A stretch of DNA of 64,000 bases. It comes from Methanosarcina sp. UBA293. GTDB lineage: Archaea; Halobacteriota; Methanosarcinia; Methanosarcinales; Methanosarcinaceae. The notes below the pieces were generated by a model, which was not told the DNA's origin, made no database searches, and saw only the letters and a program-made list of their open reading frames with translations. The translations under genes were made by a program, and so were the position numbers. Location: positions 4,606 through 68,605 of the forward strand of contig DALS01000010.1 of NCBI GenBank assembly GCA_002499445.1. The letters run 5' to 3'. Each line of letters starts with the position of its first letter. The stretch's first letter is position 1. This document shows positions 18,434 to 27,957 of the stretch, piece after piece.

Positions 18434-18751
18434 TGAATAGAATATGGACGTAAATTATTTTAAATTAATTATTCAAAATATTGCCCGTAAAAAAAAAGAT
18501 AGTTAACGGTAAAAAATTTCAACCCTATGATAGAATTTCTTGTTATATCTGGTTAATACAGCTGGGAAAAATTGGATAAACCTTTTCAAATTTTTATTCT
18601 CCCTGGTTTTTACTTTAATAAAAGCATAATTATAAATTTTCAAGCTTAAATTTTATACTCTATACGTTTAAGGGTTTGAATAGATATACTATAAATTAGT
18701 ATGGCTTTTATAGTAGCAATTAATCCAATTCAATAGGGGTTGAGGGTATAA

Positions 18752-19411
18752 ATGTCACTTTTTAATGATAGAGTGGATGCCGGAAGAAAGCTGGCAAAAG
18801 ACCTTTTGAAATATGCAAACCGCTCAGATGTGTTGATACTCGCACTCCCGCGTGGTGGAGTTCCAGTGGCATTTGAAGTCGCAAAGGAACTGAATGTAAA
18901 AATGGATGTGTTTATAGTACGGAAACTGGGAGTGCCCGGTAATGAAGAACTGGCTATGGGGGCGATCGCCTCAGATAATATCCGTGTACTGAATGAGGAT
19001 GTTGTCATGTCATTTCAGATACCAGAACGGGTAATTGATACGGTGGCTGAGAAAGAGCGCAGGGAACTCGAACGCAGGGAACGCGCTTATCGTGGAGATA
19101 GACCAAAACCTGAGATAGAAGGCTCGACTGTAATTTTGATAGATGACGGACTTGCTACAGGTGCAACAATGCGTGCAGCTGCAGCTGCCCTTAAAACCAA
19201 AAATCCGGCAAAAATAGTAATTGCGGTGCCCACGGCTGCACCTGATACATGCGAAATTTTCAGAAAGGAAGTCGACGAAATAATTTGTTTAGCTACTCCT
19301 GAACCTTTCTATGGGGTTGGAGCCTGGTACGAAGATTTCAGTCAAACCACTGACAAAGAAGTCTGTGAACTTCTAGATAAAGCAGCGAGCTTTCAACCAA
19401 AGCTGCAATAA
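18752..19411 (+). CDS. Predicted phosphoribosyltransferase (COG1926 type)
   Basis: This 219-residue type I phosphoribosyltransferase-fold protein has the PRPP-binding loop VILIDDGLATGATMRAA at about residues 128-144 and an ALPRGGVPVAFEVAKEL segment near the N terminus. In many genomes this family is fused to, or next to, a dienelactone-hydrolase-like alpha/beta hydrolase. Here such a hydrolase is at 21094, separated by a metallophosphoesterase. The natural base substrate is not known. It starts at ATG after TTGAGGGTATAA, with GAGGG as a ribosome site. Confidence 0.88.
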   Translation: MSLFNDRVDAGRKLAKDLLKYANRSDVLILALPRGGVPVAFEVAKELNVKMDVFIVRKLGVPGNEELAMGAIASDNIRVLNEDVVMSFQIPERVIDTVAEKERRELERRERAYRGDRPKPEIEGSTVILIDDGLATGATMRAAAAALKTKNPAKIVIAVPTAAPDTCEIFRKEVDEIICLATPEPFYGVGAWYEDFSQTTDKEVCELLDKAASFQPKLQ

Positions 19412-19462
19412 ATAGATAGCTAAAACCTTATATTTTAAAGTAACAGGCTAGGGAGGCAACAG

Positions 19463-20911
19463 TTGTCACGGGTTAAGAAGCTTACTATTCTTCAAATGAA
19501 TGATAGTCATGGATACATAGAGCCTCATCCCGAACTTTACTGGCAAGGCAATCAGGAGCTCTTCAAAACCGCTGGCGGGTATGCACGTATTACAGGTTTG
19601 TTTAAACAAGTTCGTGAAGAAAACCCTGATGAGGTAATAGCACTTGACAACGGAGACACTATACATGGGACCTTTCCGGCAGTAAATAGCAAAGGAAATT
19701 CTTTTATACCCATTTTAAATAAAATGGCTTTTGATGCGATGACTACCCACTGGGAGTTTGCATACGGCCCAGACCACTTTAAAGAATTTTCCGGTAAACT
19801 TATCTATCCTACACTTGCAATCAACTGCTACGAGAAAGCCAGTAACAAATTGTTTTTTCCTCCTTATTGCGTGATTGAAAGGAGTGGGTTACGCCTGGGC
19901 ATAGTTGGTATTGCATCTAATATCGTTGATAAAACCATGCCTGAGCATTTTAGCAAAGGGATTTACTTTTCTCTGGGTAATCAGGAGCTACCTGCATTTA
20001 TAAATGAATTGCGTAAGCATGAAAAAGTCGATTTGGTTATTGTACTGTCACATTTGGGCTATCCTCACGATCTGAAACTCGCTCAAGAAGTAAAAGGTAT
20101 TGATGTATTATTGAGTGGGCATACTCATAACCGCCTATATCATGCAGTAACGAGCAATGGAACTATAATAATGCAATCTGGTTGCCACGGCTCGTTTATT
20201 GGAAGATTGGATTTGCAAGTAGAAGATGGAAAAATTGTAGATTTTAAACATGAACTGATAAACATAGACGAGACAATTAAAGCAGACGAAGAGATAGAAT
20301 TAATAATCAATAATTTGATGAGACCTCACAGAGAAATGTTAAGTACTGTGGTAGGGTCTACCCAAACCTCACTTAATCGTTATCGAGTTTTAGAAACTAC
20401 AATGGATAACCTACTTCTACAGTCTATGGCCTACGTCAGTGGAATAAACTTAGCCTTCTCCAATGGATGGCGCTACGGTGTTCCTATACCTCCTGGTCCA
20501 ATAACAATGAATGACCTCTGGAATATTATTCCTACCAATCCTCCCATTTCAACATGTGAGATAACAGGATCCGAACTATGGGAAATGATGGAAGATAACC
20601 TGGAGAAGGTGTTTTCGCGTGACCCTTATCAACAAATGGGCGGATACGTCAAACGTTGTCTCGGTTTAAATATTTATATTAAGATAGAGAATCCAGCAGG
20701 TAAAAGAATACAAGAATTTTATGTTGACAAGGAAAAAGTTAATCCCGAAAAAGTTTACCAGTCCTGCTTTGTAACTTCACAGGGAATACCTGAACGTTAT
20801 GGGAGAAAGCGTAAAAATATTGGAGTTACTGCTATTGAAGCACTCAAGCTATATCTGGCAAAATATAGCCCTGTTACAGTAGAAATGATGGATACTATAG
20901 TCCCTATCTGA
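19463..20911 (+). CDS. 5'-nucleotidase/UshA-family metallophosphoesterase, cytoplasmic form
   Basis: The protein has 482 residues. The N-terminal calcineurin-like phosphoesterase domain has QMNDSHGYIEPH, DNGDTIHGT, VLSHLGYPHD and LSGHTHNRL, the metal ligands of UshA/SoxB-type enzymes. The usual GNHD motif reads TTHWEF at that place, so one ligand set is atypical. The C-terminal 5'-nucleotidase domain spans about 300-480. Such enzymes hydrolyse nucleotides or nucleotide sugars, but no signal peptide is present. The start is TTG (19463) with GGGAGG 8 nt upstream. It lies 51 bp after the phosphoribosyltransferase, suggesting co-expression in nucleotide handling. Confidence 0.85.
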   Translation: MSRVKKLTILQMNDSHGYIEPHPELYWQGNQELFKTAGGYARITGLFKQVREENPDEVIALDNGDTIHGTFPAVNSKGNSFIPILNKMAFDAMTTHWEFAYGPDHFKEFSGKLIYPTLAINCYEKASNKLFFPPYCVIERSGLRLGIVGIASNIVDKTMPEHFSKGIYFSLGNQELPAFINELRKHEKVDLVIVLSHLGYPHDLKLAQEVKGIDVLLSGHTHNRLYHAVTSNGTIIMQSGCHGSFIGRLDLQVEDGKIVDFKHELINIDETIKADEEIELIINNLMRPHREMLSTVVGSTQTSLNRYRVLETTMDNLLLQSMAYVSGINLAFSNGWRYGVPIPPGPITMNDLWNIIPTNPPISTCEITGSELWEMMEDNLEKVFSRDPYQQMGGYVKRCLGLNIYIKIENPAGKRIQEFYVDKEKVNPEKVYQSCFVTSQGIPERYGRKRKNIGVTAIEALKLYLAKYSPVTVEMMDTIVPI

Positions 20912-21093
20912 TTTCTATTCTCACTCTATGCTGGTGGACAGGAAGAAAATGAGTAAACCTAAAAGAAATCTGTTGTCTACGTTTCATAAGAAGATCGAGA
21001 TTATTTACTGGATATAAAGTTATAATTGTATCACACAAAGAAGCTGTTTATCAAACAAAAAAACGGTATTTTGCCTATTATAAGGGGGATAAT

Positions 21094-21792
21094 ATGAAAG
21101 AATTATCGAAAATGGGGAAGAAAAGCATGGAAGTCCAGATTCCAATTGGGCCAATTTATCTTAACGGAAACTTGGACATTCCAGAAGGAGCAAAGGGAAT
21201 TGTTGTTTTTGCACACGGCAGCGGGAGCAGTCGTTTCAGTTCTCGGAACCGATATGTTGCTCAGGAACTTCAGAAAGAAGGGCTTGGAACATTGTTATTT
21301 GATCTGTTGACAGCTGAGGAAGAGAGAATTGACATGGTAACGGCTCACCTCAGGTTTGATATTGACCTGCTTGCAAATCGGCTTGTTGACGTAACAAACT
21401 GGCTTTTAAGCAATCTTGATACAAAAAAACTCAATATAGGTTATTTTGGAGCCAGTACTGGGGCTGCAGCCGCGCTCATAGCTGCAAAAGAGCATGCAAA
21501 TGTTGTAATGGCTGTAGTTTCCAGAGGGGGAAGGCCCGATCTGGCTGAAAACGCCCTACAGGACGTAAAGGCGCCGACCTTGCTTATTGTAGGTGGGGAG
21601 GATTTTCAGGTAATAGAGATGAATGAATGGGCATTAAACCAATTGAAAGTAGAACAAAAAGAACTTAAGATTGTTCCCGGTGCAACTCATCTTTTTGAGG
21701 AACCAGGCACTTTAGAAGAAGTCGCAAATCTGGCTGGAGAATGGTTTAAAAGATATCTTCTGGAAGAAAAAGACAAGCTAATAGCAGACTGA
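21094..21792 (+). CDS. Alpha/beta hydrolase (dienelactone hydrolase-like)
   Basis: This 232-residue alpha/beta hydrolase has an oxyanion-side VVFAHGSGSSRFSSRN, a nucleophile elbow GASTGAA (Ser in G-x-S-x-G), an acidic residue in IVGGEDFQV and a catalytic His in PGATHLFEEPG. All three members of the triad are present. It follows the phosphoribosyltransferase and phosphoesterase genes on the same strand after a 182-bp gap. Fusion of this hydrolase type with COG1926 phosphoribosyltransferases in other genomes suggests a shared but undefined pathway. The start is chosen by AAGGGGG about 6 nt before the ATG. Confidence 0.88.
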   Translation: MKELSKMGKKSMEVQIPIGPIYLNGNLDIPEGAKGIVVFAHGSGSSRFSSRNRYVAQELQKEGLGTLLFDLLTAEEERIDMVTAHLRFDIDLLANRLVDVTNWLLSNLDTKKLNIGYFGASTGAAAALIAAKEHANVVMAVVSRGGRPDLAENALQDVKAPTLLIVGGEDFQVIEMNEWALNQLKVEQKELKIVPGATHLFEEPGTLEEVANLAGEWFKRYLLEEKDKLIAD

Positions 21793-21931
21793 AAAACCAG
21801 ATATAAAGAAGATAAATGGACACACTAGTCAATAAGGAAAACGTTTTTTCCAGCTTTTTGTATTCGTTCTCCCTAAATATCACTTTTTTTATGTAAAAAA
21901 GTAGTTATCTTCCTTCAAAAAGCTTATATCT

Positions 21932-21952
21932 ATTATGTTCAAAACCACATAT
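21932..21952. promoter_or_regulatory. Candidate Mo/W operator TTATGT-N8-ACATAT at the wtpA start
   Basis: TTATGT at 21933-21938 and ACATAT at 21947-21952 form an inverted repeat with an 8-bp centre. It lies between a TATA-like stretch (about 21922-21931) and the wtpA ATG at 21955, so it covers the predicted transcription start. The mRNA would be nearly leaderless. The same motif with the same spacing occurs before fmd and the second mod operon. Confidence 0.65.
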
Positions 21953-21954
21953 CT

Positions 21955-23043
21955 ATGAAAGTTAAAATCGGATATTTAAAATTCATATCGGTTCTCTTAA
22001 TCCTGATTATATTCACCGGTCTTGGTTGCGTTAGCGATCAGGCTGAGAACGGAAATAAGAACCTAGTGGAAAATGCCTCTGGAAATGTTTCTGCGGGAAA
22101 AGGAGAAATCCTTACGATTTTCCATGCAGGAAGCTTAAGTATGCCTTTTGAGGAGCTTGAAGCCGAGTTCGAAGCCCAGCATTCGGGCGTTGATGTTCAG
22201 CGGGAAGCTGCGGGCAGTGCACAGAGTATAAGGAAGATTACCGAACTCGGGAAAAATGCTGATATTCTTGCATCCGCAGATTATGCTCTTATTCCATCCA
22301 TGATGATGCCTGAGTATGCAGATTGGTACACAGCTTTTGCAAGAAACCAGATGATCCTTGCCTACACGAATGAGAGCAAGTATGGTGATGAGATTAATAC
22401 AGAAAATTGGTATGAGATTCTCAGGCGGCCTGATGTTCGATATGGTTTTTCCAATCCTAACGATGATCCTGCAGGCTATAGATCACAGATGGTAACTCAA
22501 TTAACCGAGTTCTATTACAATGACAGCAAGATCTATGATGACCTGATATTGAATAACACAGGCATGACTGTTACTACAGAGGAAAACGGAACAACCCTTA
22601 TACATGTACCCGCATCCGAAGAAATTTCTCCGAATACCAAAAAAATCATGCTCAGAAGCATGGAAGTAGAACTTTGTTCTGCCCTTGAAACTGGGGAAAT
22701 AGATTACCTCTACATTTACCGAAGTGTTGCCGAGCAGCATGGATATAAATACGTGGAACTTCCACCTCAAATTGACCTGAGTTCACTCGATTATGCTGAC
22801 AATTACGCAAAGGTTCAGGTTCAAATGGTAAACGGAGAAGTAGTTACAGGATCTCCTATAGTGTACGGCGTGACTATCCCCAAAAATGCCAAGAATCCAG
22901 AACTTGCTGCTGAATTCATAAAACTGCTTTTAGAAGAGCCAGGACAGCAGATATTTATCAAAAACGGTCAGCCGCCTATTGTCCCTGCGATAGCCGAAGG
23001 AAAAGATAAAATGCCTGAAGAGTTGCAGCCACTTGTAGAATAA
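21955..23043 (+). CDS. wtpA: Tungstate/molybdate-binding lipoprotein WtpA (ModA-like)
   Basis: The 362-residue protein has an N-terminal hydrophobic signal ending at the lipobox-like FTGLGC, so it is probably tethered outside the membrane. The mature domain begins ILTIFHAGSLSMPFEELE, followed by REAAGSAQSIRK, the oxyanion-binding signature of archaeal WtpA/ModA. GYRSQM and EIDYLYIYRSVAEQHG further match the family. It delivers molybdate or tungstate to the permease encoded next, for use in formylmethanofuran dehydrogenase and other pterin enzymes. It is the first gene of a four-gene operon, with an inverted-repeat operator touching its start. Confidence 0.95.
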   Translation: MKVKIGYLKFISVLLILIIFTGLGCVSDQAENGNKNLVENASGNVSAGKGEILTIFHAGSLSMPFEELEAEFEAQHSGVDVQREAAGSAQSIRKITELGKNADILASADYALIPSMMMPEYADWYTAFARNQMILAYTNESKYGDEINTENWYEILRRPDVRYGFSNPNDDPAGYRSQMVTQLTEFYYNDSKIYDDLILNNTGMTVTTEENGTTLIHVPASEEISPNTKKIMLRSMEVELCSALETGEIDYLYIYRSVAEQHGYKYVELPPQIDLSSLDYADNYAKVQVQMVNGEVVTGSPIVYGVTIPKNAKNPELAAEFIKLLLEEPGQQIFIKNGQPPIVPAIAEGKDKMPEELQPLVE

Positions 23044-23149
23044 AGATAAGTAAAGATAAAGTAGAAAGTAGATATCAGGAAATTCCTTAAAATCAAAAAC
23101 GCCAGCAAGTCAGTAAAAAGGTATAAAACGACAGCAAAAAGGTATAAAA

Positions 23150-23968
23150 ATGAGAGCTTCAATTCGGAAAATCAGTAAATTTGAGCCTTTGACTTTCATA
23201 TTTTCCCTTTTACTGCTTGTTCTTTTTCTTTTTATATCCATAACTCTTTCAAACATGATTATCAGGCAGATCTTTGACGATTTTGAGGGACTTGTCAAAG
23301 CTGTGGAAAATCGCGCTGTAATAAGTTCTATTTTTCTCTCGCTTTATGCAGGCTTTCTGGCAACCCTTGTTGCCCTTATTCTCGGAGTACCTGCGGGTTA
23401 TATTCTTGCAAGGTTCGATTTTCCCGGAAAAAGCCTGGTTGAGAGTATTATTGATGTGCCTGTTGTAGTTCCGCATACTGTCGCAGGAATCGCCATTCTT
23501 ACAGTTTTCGGGTCAAAAGGGCTTATTGGCGGCCCTCTTGAAGCTTATATACAGTTTCGGGATGCACTACCTGGAATCGTGGTTGCAATGCTTTTTGTGT
23601 CCCTGCCTTATCTGGCCAATTCTGCAAGGGAAGGTTTCAAAAGCGTTGACCCAAGGCTTGAAAACGCAGCTCGATCTCTTGGCGCTCCTCTCTGGAAAGC
23701 TTTTCTCTTTGTAACCCTGCCACTTTCAGCAAGGCATATTTTAATAGGGGCGATCATGACCTGGGCAAGAGCTATAAGTGAATTCGGAGCTGTTGTGCTT
23801 ATTGCCTACTATCCCATGATAGGACCAACCCTTATTTATGACCGTTTTCTTTCCTATGGAATGTCTGCATCCAGACCTATAGCTGTACTGCTTATACTGG
23901 TAATGCTTTCGATATTCATAGTAGTAAGAGTCCTTTCTGCAGGCTGGAGTATATATGATAGAGATTGA
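23150..23968 (+). CDS. wtpB: Tungstate/molybdate ABC permease WtpB
   Basis: This 272-residue binding-protein-dependent permease has about six membrane helices. The cytoplasmic coupling loop shows ENAARSLGAPLWKAFLFVTLPLS, the EAA motif. It pairs as a homodimer with the ATPase encoded next. Its stop overlaps the wtpC start by 14 nt, which indicates translational coupling. Start at MRASIRKIS. Confidence 0.94.
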   Translation: MRASIRKISKFEPLTFIFSLLLLVLFLFISITLSNMIIRQIFDDFEGLVKAVENRAVISSIFLSLYAGFLATLVALILGVPAGYILARFDFPGKSLVESIIDVPVVVPHTVAGIAILTVFGSKGLIGGPLEAYIQFRDALPGIVVAMLFVSLPYLANSAREGFKSVDPRLENAARSLGAPLWKAFLFVTLPLSARHILIGAIMTWARAISEFGAVVLIAYYPMIGPTLIYDRFLSYGMSASRPIAVLLILVMLSIFIVVRVLSAGWSIYDRD

Positions 23969-25004
23969 GTCCCTCTCAAGAAAATGGAAAAATTTTACTC
24001 TGGAGAAGTTGAGCCTTAAAATTGAGATAGGAGAATATTTTGTAATCCTCGGACCTACGGGAGCCGGAAAAACCCTTCTTCTGGAGTTAATAGCAGGTTT
24101 TCACTCCCCAGACACCGGGAAGATTTTGATTGGCGGAAAAGATGTAACCCACCTGCCTCCTGAGAAACATGATCTTGTTTTTGTATACCAGGACTACTCG
24201 CTTTTTCCTCACATGAGTGTGGAGAAAAATATCGAATTTGGCATGCACATGAAAAAAATAAAATCAAAAGAAAAGCTCTTTGAAATCGCCAGAGACCTGA
24301 AAATAACTCATCTTCTTGATCGGTATCCTCTCAAGCTTTCAGGAGGAGAACAGCAGAGAGTTGCCCTTGCAAGGGCTCTTGTGACTGATCCAGAAGTTCT
24401 GCTCCTTGACGAGCCCCTGAGCGCACTCGATCCCAGGACACAGGAAACTGCTAGGGAACTGCTCTCTACTATCCATAAAAACAAGGAAAGATTGACTGTG
24501 CTACATATTACACATGACCAGACCGAAGCACGAATAATGGCTGACAGAATCGCAATAATAATGGATGGAAAACTTATGCAGGTAGGGACTCCGGAAGAAA
24601 TCTTCGAAAAGCCGGTTGACAGTCAGGTAGCCAGTTTTGTAGGGTTTGAAAATATGCTGAGTGGCAGGGTTATCTCAGCAGACCGTGGACTTTTAAGAAT
24701 TGAAACCAGTGAGATGATTATCGAAGCTTCAGGGGATATTGAGGTAGGGAGCCAGGTACATGCCCTTCTCAGACCTGAAAACATAGTTTTAAGTAAAACT
24801 TCGACAGATTCCAGCGTCAGAAACTCTTTACAGGGCAGGGTTACAGAAGTCTGGACGCTGGGAGCTCTTGTCCGGGTGAAAGTTGACTGTGGTATTCTAC
24901 TTAATGCCCTGATAACCCGGCAATCGGCAGAGGAAATGAATATTCTTCCTGGAATTTCGGTTTATGCCCAATTCAAGGTAAGTTCTGTCCATGTGCTCCG
25001 GTAA
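23955..25004 (+). CDS. wtpC: Tungstate/molybdate ABC ATPase WtpC with regulatory domain
   Basis: The 349-residue protein has an ABC ATPase domain (1-230) with Walker A GPTGAGKT, signature LSGGEQQRVALARAL and Walker B VLLLDEPLSALD. A C-terminal TOBE/Mop-like domain (about 240-349) follows; in the related Methanosarcina transporter this region binds oxyanion and inhibits transport when metal is plentiful. It overlaps wtpB by 14 nt and is followed 14 bp later by the regulator gene. Confidence 0.95.
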   Translation: MIEIESLSRKWKNFTLEKLSLKIEIGEYFVILGPTGAGKTLLLELIAGFHSPDTGKILIGGKDVTHLPPEKHDLVFVYQDYSLFPHMSVEKNIEFGMHMKKIKSKEKLFEIARDLKITHLLDRYPLKLSGGEQQRVALARALVTDPEVLLLDEPLSALDPRTQETARELLSTIHKNKERLTVLHITHDQTEARIMADRIAIIMDGKLMQVGTPEEIFEKPVDSQVASFVGFENMLSGRVISADRGLLRIETSEMIIEASGDIEVGSQVHALLRPENIVLSKTSTDSSVRNSLQGRVTEVWTLGALVRVKVDCGILLNALITRQSAEEMNILPGISVYAQFKVSSVHVLR

Positions 25005-25018
25005 AAGGTGAAAAATCT

Positions 25019-25570
25019 GTGAAAGCAAGAACAAAGCTCTGGTTTACAGAAGATGGAAAAACAGTTATGGGTGCTGGAAGAGCTGAGTTACTGAGGGCAA
25101 TAGATGAAGAACGCTCGCTTCTGAAAGCCTGCAAGAAGCTCGGGATCTCATATAAACATGCCTGGAATATGCTTAAAAAAATGAACGAAGCTCTCGACGA
25201 ACCTGCAATTATCACAGTGAGGGGAGGAAAAAATCAGGGTACTTTCCTGACTGATGTTGGAAGAAAGCTACTGGCTGAGTATGAGACCGGCAAACAACTT
25301 ATTAATGAAACTATAAAGGATGAGACAGCCTGGGAAAATGTAAGTTTTAAGCTATCAGCTAGGAACCAATTACCTGGTAAAGTACTTGAAGTGGAGAAAA
25401 ACGGGCTTGTTTGTAAAATTACAATTGAAATGGACCCCTCAACTATGACCTCCGTAGTCACCAAGGAAGCTGCAGAAAAACTTGACATCAAACCCGGGGA
25501 CAGGATTTATGCGGTCATCAAATCGACCGAAGTAATGGTTGCAAAGGCTACCAGTGAAAAAAACAAATAA
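25019..25570 (+). CDS. ModE-like molybdate/tungstate-responsive regulator
   Basis: The 183-residue protein has an N-terminal LysR/ModE-type helix-turn-helix (about 1-105), with LLKACKKLGISYKHAWNMLKK as in ModE. A single C-terminal Mop/TOBE oxyanion-binding domain (about 112-180) contains SARNQLPGKVLEVE and SVVTKEAAEKLDIKPGDRI. Bacterial ModE has two Mop units; one is seen here, so dimers may share a site. It starts at GTG 25019. It is co-transcribed with wtpABC and is the natural candidate for binding the TTATGT-N8-ACATAA repeats found at wtp, mod and fmd. Confidence 0.9.
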   Translation: MKARTKLWFTEDGKTVMGAGRAELLRAIDEERSLLKACKKLGISYKHAWNMLKKMNEALDEPAIITVRGGKNQGTFLTDVGRKLLAEYETGKQLINETIKDETAWENVSFKLSARNQLPGKVLEVEKNGLVCKITIEMDPSTMTSVVTKEAAEKLDIKPGDRIYAVIKSTEVMVAKATSEKNK

Positions 25571-25661
25571 AAAAGATTTCCTTATCAAACTAATTTCATT
25601 AAAGAGAGTACACTCCTATGCAAAAGAATTGATGAAAGTATTTTCCCATGTAAAGAATGAC

Positions 25662-25706
25662 TGTACCGTCCCAGTTTGGTTTTGCTTTCAAACCAGAGAC
25701 GGTACA
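25662..25706. terminator. Long hairpin between convergent operons
   Basis: TGTACCGTC (25662-25670) and GACGGTACA (25698-25706) pair perfectly, with a second inner stem GTTTG/CAAAC around TTTTGCTTT. The hairpin lies between the 3' ends of modE and the minus-strand secreted-protein gene, so it could bound both transcripts or stabilise their ends. Confidence 0.6.
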
Positions 25707-25770
25707 AGTGGACTATTTTTGAGACCCAAATTATAAAGTCTCGCTCACTTTCAACCTTCTACTTTATTGC

Positions 25771-26829
25771 TCAATCCTTACTCTTTTTTCTTAACGTGAT
25801 GAAACACACTGCTAGAGCCATAAATGCAATACCTGTTACCATTTGATATCCAGGAAGCTTCTCTTTTGCAGGAAGGACTTCAGTATTAATTTTCACACTG
25901 TCTGAGACCTGTTTATGCCCGTCAGCATCTTCATAGAGAATCTCACTGTTTAGGGAATAGGGTTTAGGAGTTGCGGTCTCATCTACTGCCATATTAAAAA
26001 TAGCAACTGCGCTTTCTCCCGCGTTTAGAGTTCCTAAATAAGCCTGGTCGTCAGTTGTACTGAAAGGATCGGCTGCACTGATTCGAACCGTCGCATCCTT
26101 TGCAGGTTTTTCGCCAGTATTTTTGTATGTAACATGAAGCATCCCACCTTCGTTAGGGTAGAGGTCACCTGTTACATTTGTGACTTCAAAGTAAGGTTCT
26201 TCCTTGACTTTAATCTCTATAGTCTGTTTCTGAGTCTTGTTTTCATACCAGATGCCCACTTTTTTGTTAGTTACAATCCCTGTAGTACCATCAAAATTGT
26301 CTCCTCCTACCTGAACATTGTTCTGATACTTATACGAAAGCTCAAGGGTTAAAGGATAGGTACCAGCAGAAGCATTTTTATTAATTTCAATTGTAAATTT
26401 AGTAGGGCTTGAACTCTGCTTCCCCTGTTTGAGAGTGCCTGCTTGCTGGGATTCTGATTTAACCTTGATATTTGGATCATCGGATTTGAGAGTCGCAAGG
26501 ATGCCAACTGCAGTCGTAGCCTGAGCTTCATACTGCATTTCTGCCTGCTGGAGCATTTGATCCACATAGTTTCCAACACTTACTTTATTTTCGGATTTAA
26601 AGCCGGTAATTACACCCTTATTCATCATCTCTACGTTAAGAGTTACAGTATCTCCTCTTGAATATTCATTATCTCCAATAAGTGTTGCACTAAGGTCAGG
26701 CCCTCCATATACTGTATAGAAGTTATCACTAATATCAAAATTTTCAGGTAGAGCGGCCTGTACTGGTAAGATTCCCCAGCAAAGGACTAAAAGGGTCGTG
26801 ACAGCAATAAAAAATCCATTTTTATTCAT
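25771..26829 (-). CDS. Secreted CARDB-like protein with C-terminal membrane anchor
   Basis: The 352-residue protein has an N-terminal signal peptide (MNKNGFFIAVTTLLVLCWG..., cleavage near VQAA). It has an extracellular beta-rich region with two immunoglobulin-like or CARDB-type segments (for example EVTNVTGDLYPNEGGMLHVT), and a C-terminal helix followed by RKKSKD. It resembles COG1361 archaeal surface proteins. It is a diverged paralogue of the upstream gene: both share TYPLTLELSYKYQ-like and FEVTNVTG-like elements. The ATG at 26829 is chosen because AGGTG lies 6 nt upstream; it overlaps the previous gene by 8 nt. It is likely a periplasm-like partner of the RND exporter. Confidence 0.8.
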   Translation of the reverse strand: MNKNGFFIAVTTLLVLCWGILPVQAALPENFDISDNFYTVYGGPDLSATLIGDNEYSRGDTVTLNVEMMNKGVITGFKSENKVSVGNYVDQMLQQAEMQYEAQATTAVGILATLKSDDPNIKVKSESQQAGTLKQGKQSSSPTKFTIEINKNASAGTYPLTLELSYKYQNNVQVGGDNFDGTTGIVTNKKVGIWYENKTQKQTIEIKVKEEPYFEVTNVTGDLYPNEGGMLHVTYKNTGEKPAKDATVRISAADPFSTTDDQAYLGTLNAGESAVAIFNMAVDETATPKPYSLNSEILYEDADGHKQVSDSVKINTEVLPAKEKLPGYQMVTGIAFMALAVCFITLRKKSKD

Positions 26830-27928
26830 TTTCATCACCTGATGCATTCTCATTATTCTTGTTTCCTTTTCGGTGCACATTTATGATCTGGTAAAGGGCG
26901 ATAAGGATAATCAGTATGATTGCTACACCTGTTATGCTAAACTTATTCTCTGTGGCTTCAACAGGTACGTTAATTTTCATATTCTCCGAAAAGGAGGTCT
27001 CCCCATCTTCATTAATATATTTTATTTCACTATTTATGCCGTAATTTTTCACAATAGCTTCTGGACTTGCCGAAATCTCGAATCTGGCAGTCTTGCTTTC
27101 TCCAGGTCCTATATCTCCAAGCCTTACTATAGTTTTTTCAGCACTTAGAGGACTCATAACAATTATCCGGGCTAAGGCGTCTTTTGCTACACCCTCTTTG
27201 CTATTTTTATAAGTAACTTCAATAGCTCTACTTTCTCCCTGAACTAAATTTCCAGAGACATTGGTCACTTCTAACTTAGGTTTATTTTCTAAAGAGACCC
27301 GAAGTTTGAGAGTTTCAGTTTTCGTTTTATAATCTCTTACATACTTTGTGTCTGTAAGCCCAAGATTTATTATATCTGCAGTTGCAGTCCGGACATTTGC
27401 CTGATACTGATAACTTATAGGCAGGAGAAGCTCATAGTTTCCAGCTGGGGCATCGCCATCTATTTTTATTGTGTAGCGAAGGTTTGTCGTATAGCCTGTT
27501 TTAAGTTCTTCAACGGTCTGCAGACTGGCTGTAGGTTCGACTTTAATATATTTCGTGTCAGAAACGAGGATGGCTTTAATGTTTTTTGCAATTGTACAGT
27601 CTTTCTCTTCTTCCATTTCGGCATCTGCAAGCGCTTCCTCAACTGAATCTGGAATTGTTTTCTGGTTCACATTAAGCCTCTGGAAACCATCAATCACTCC
27701 AATGTTAGCGATTTTTATCTGCAGGTCTGCAGATTCTCCCCTGTTGAATTCTGGATTTCCTGTAATTGAAGCCTGGAGAGCTGGCTCCCCGTAACTCCTG
27801 TAGTAGTTTACGGTGTATCCATGGTCTGGAATAAGGAAGTTCGTTTCATCATCATTTCCGAGGGCTGGAAATGCAGACACTGATAATATTGATAGGATTA
27901 ATGCAAGTATAGCAAATCTTTTAATCAT
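26822..27928 (-). CDS. Secreted CARDB-like protein, paralogue of the next gene
   Basis: The 368-residue protein has a signal peptide (MIKRFAILALILSILSVS, cleavage after ALG), extracellular Ig/CARDB-like segments, a C-terminal membrane helix (about 340-358) and a charged tail. An in-frame upstream ATG at 27961 overlaps the exporter stop. The ATG at 27928 is preferred because GAGG lies 6 nt upstream and the signal peptide starts there. The conserved EVTNVSGNL motif matches EVTNVTGDL in the downstream paralogue. Its place between exporter and paralogue in one operon suggests an accessory role in export or surface assembly. Confidence 0.8.
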   Translation of the reverse strand: MIKRFAILALILSILSVSAFPALGNDDETNFLIPDHGYTVNYYRSYGEPALQASITGNPEFNRGESADLQIKIANIGVIDGFQRLNVNQKTIPDSVEEALADAEMEEEKDCTIAKNIKAILVSDTKYIKVEPTASLQTVEELKTGYTTNLRYTIKIDGDAPAGNYELLLPISYQYQANVRTATADIINLGLTDTKYVRDYKTKTETLKLRVSLENKPKLEVTNVSGNLVQGESRAIEVTYKNSKEGVAKDALARIIVMSPLSAEKTIVRLGDIGPGESKTARFEISASPEAIVKNYGINSEIKYINEDGETSFSENMKINVPVEATENKFSITGVAIILIILIALYQIINVHRKGNKNNENASGDENE

Positions 27929-27957
27929 ACTTTGCCTCAAATTTATGGACACTCGTA

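Larger units (their letters stand above)
17955..18751. other. Repeat-bearing spacer upstream of the phosphoribosyltransferase
   Basis: No coding frame is supported. It contains a 29-bp tandem array (18045-18147), a 21-bp tandem array (18371-18433), and a perfect inverted repeat ATACTA-N5-TAGTAT at 18686-18702. The last lies about 50 bp before the start at 18752, where a promoter or operator is expected. Confidence 0.6.
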
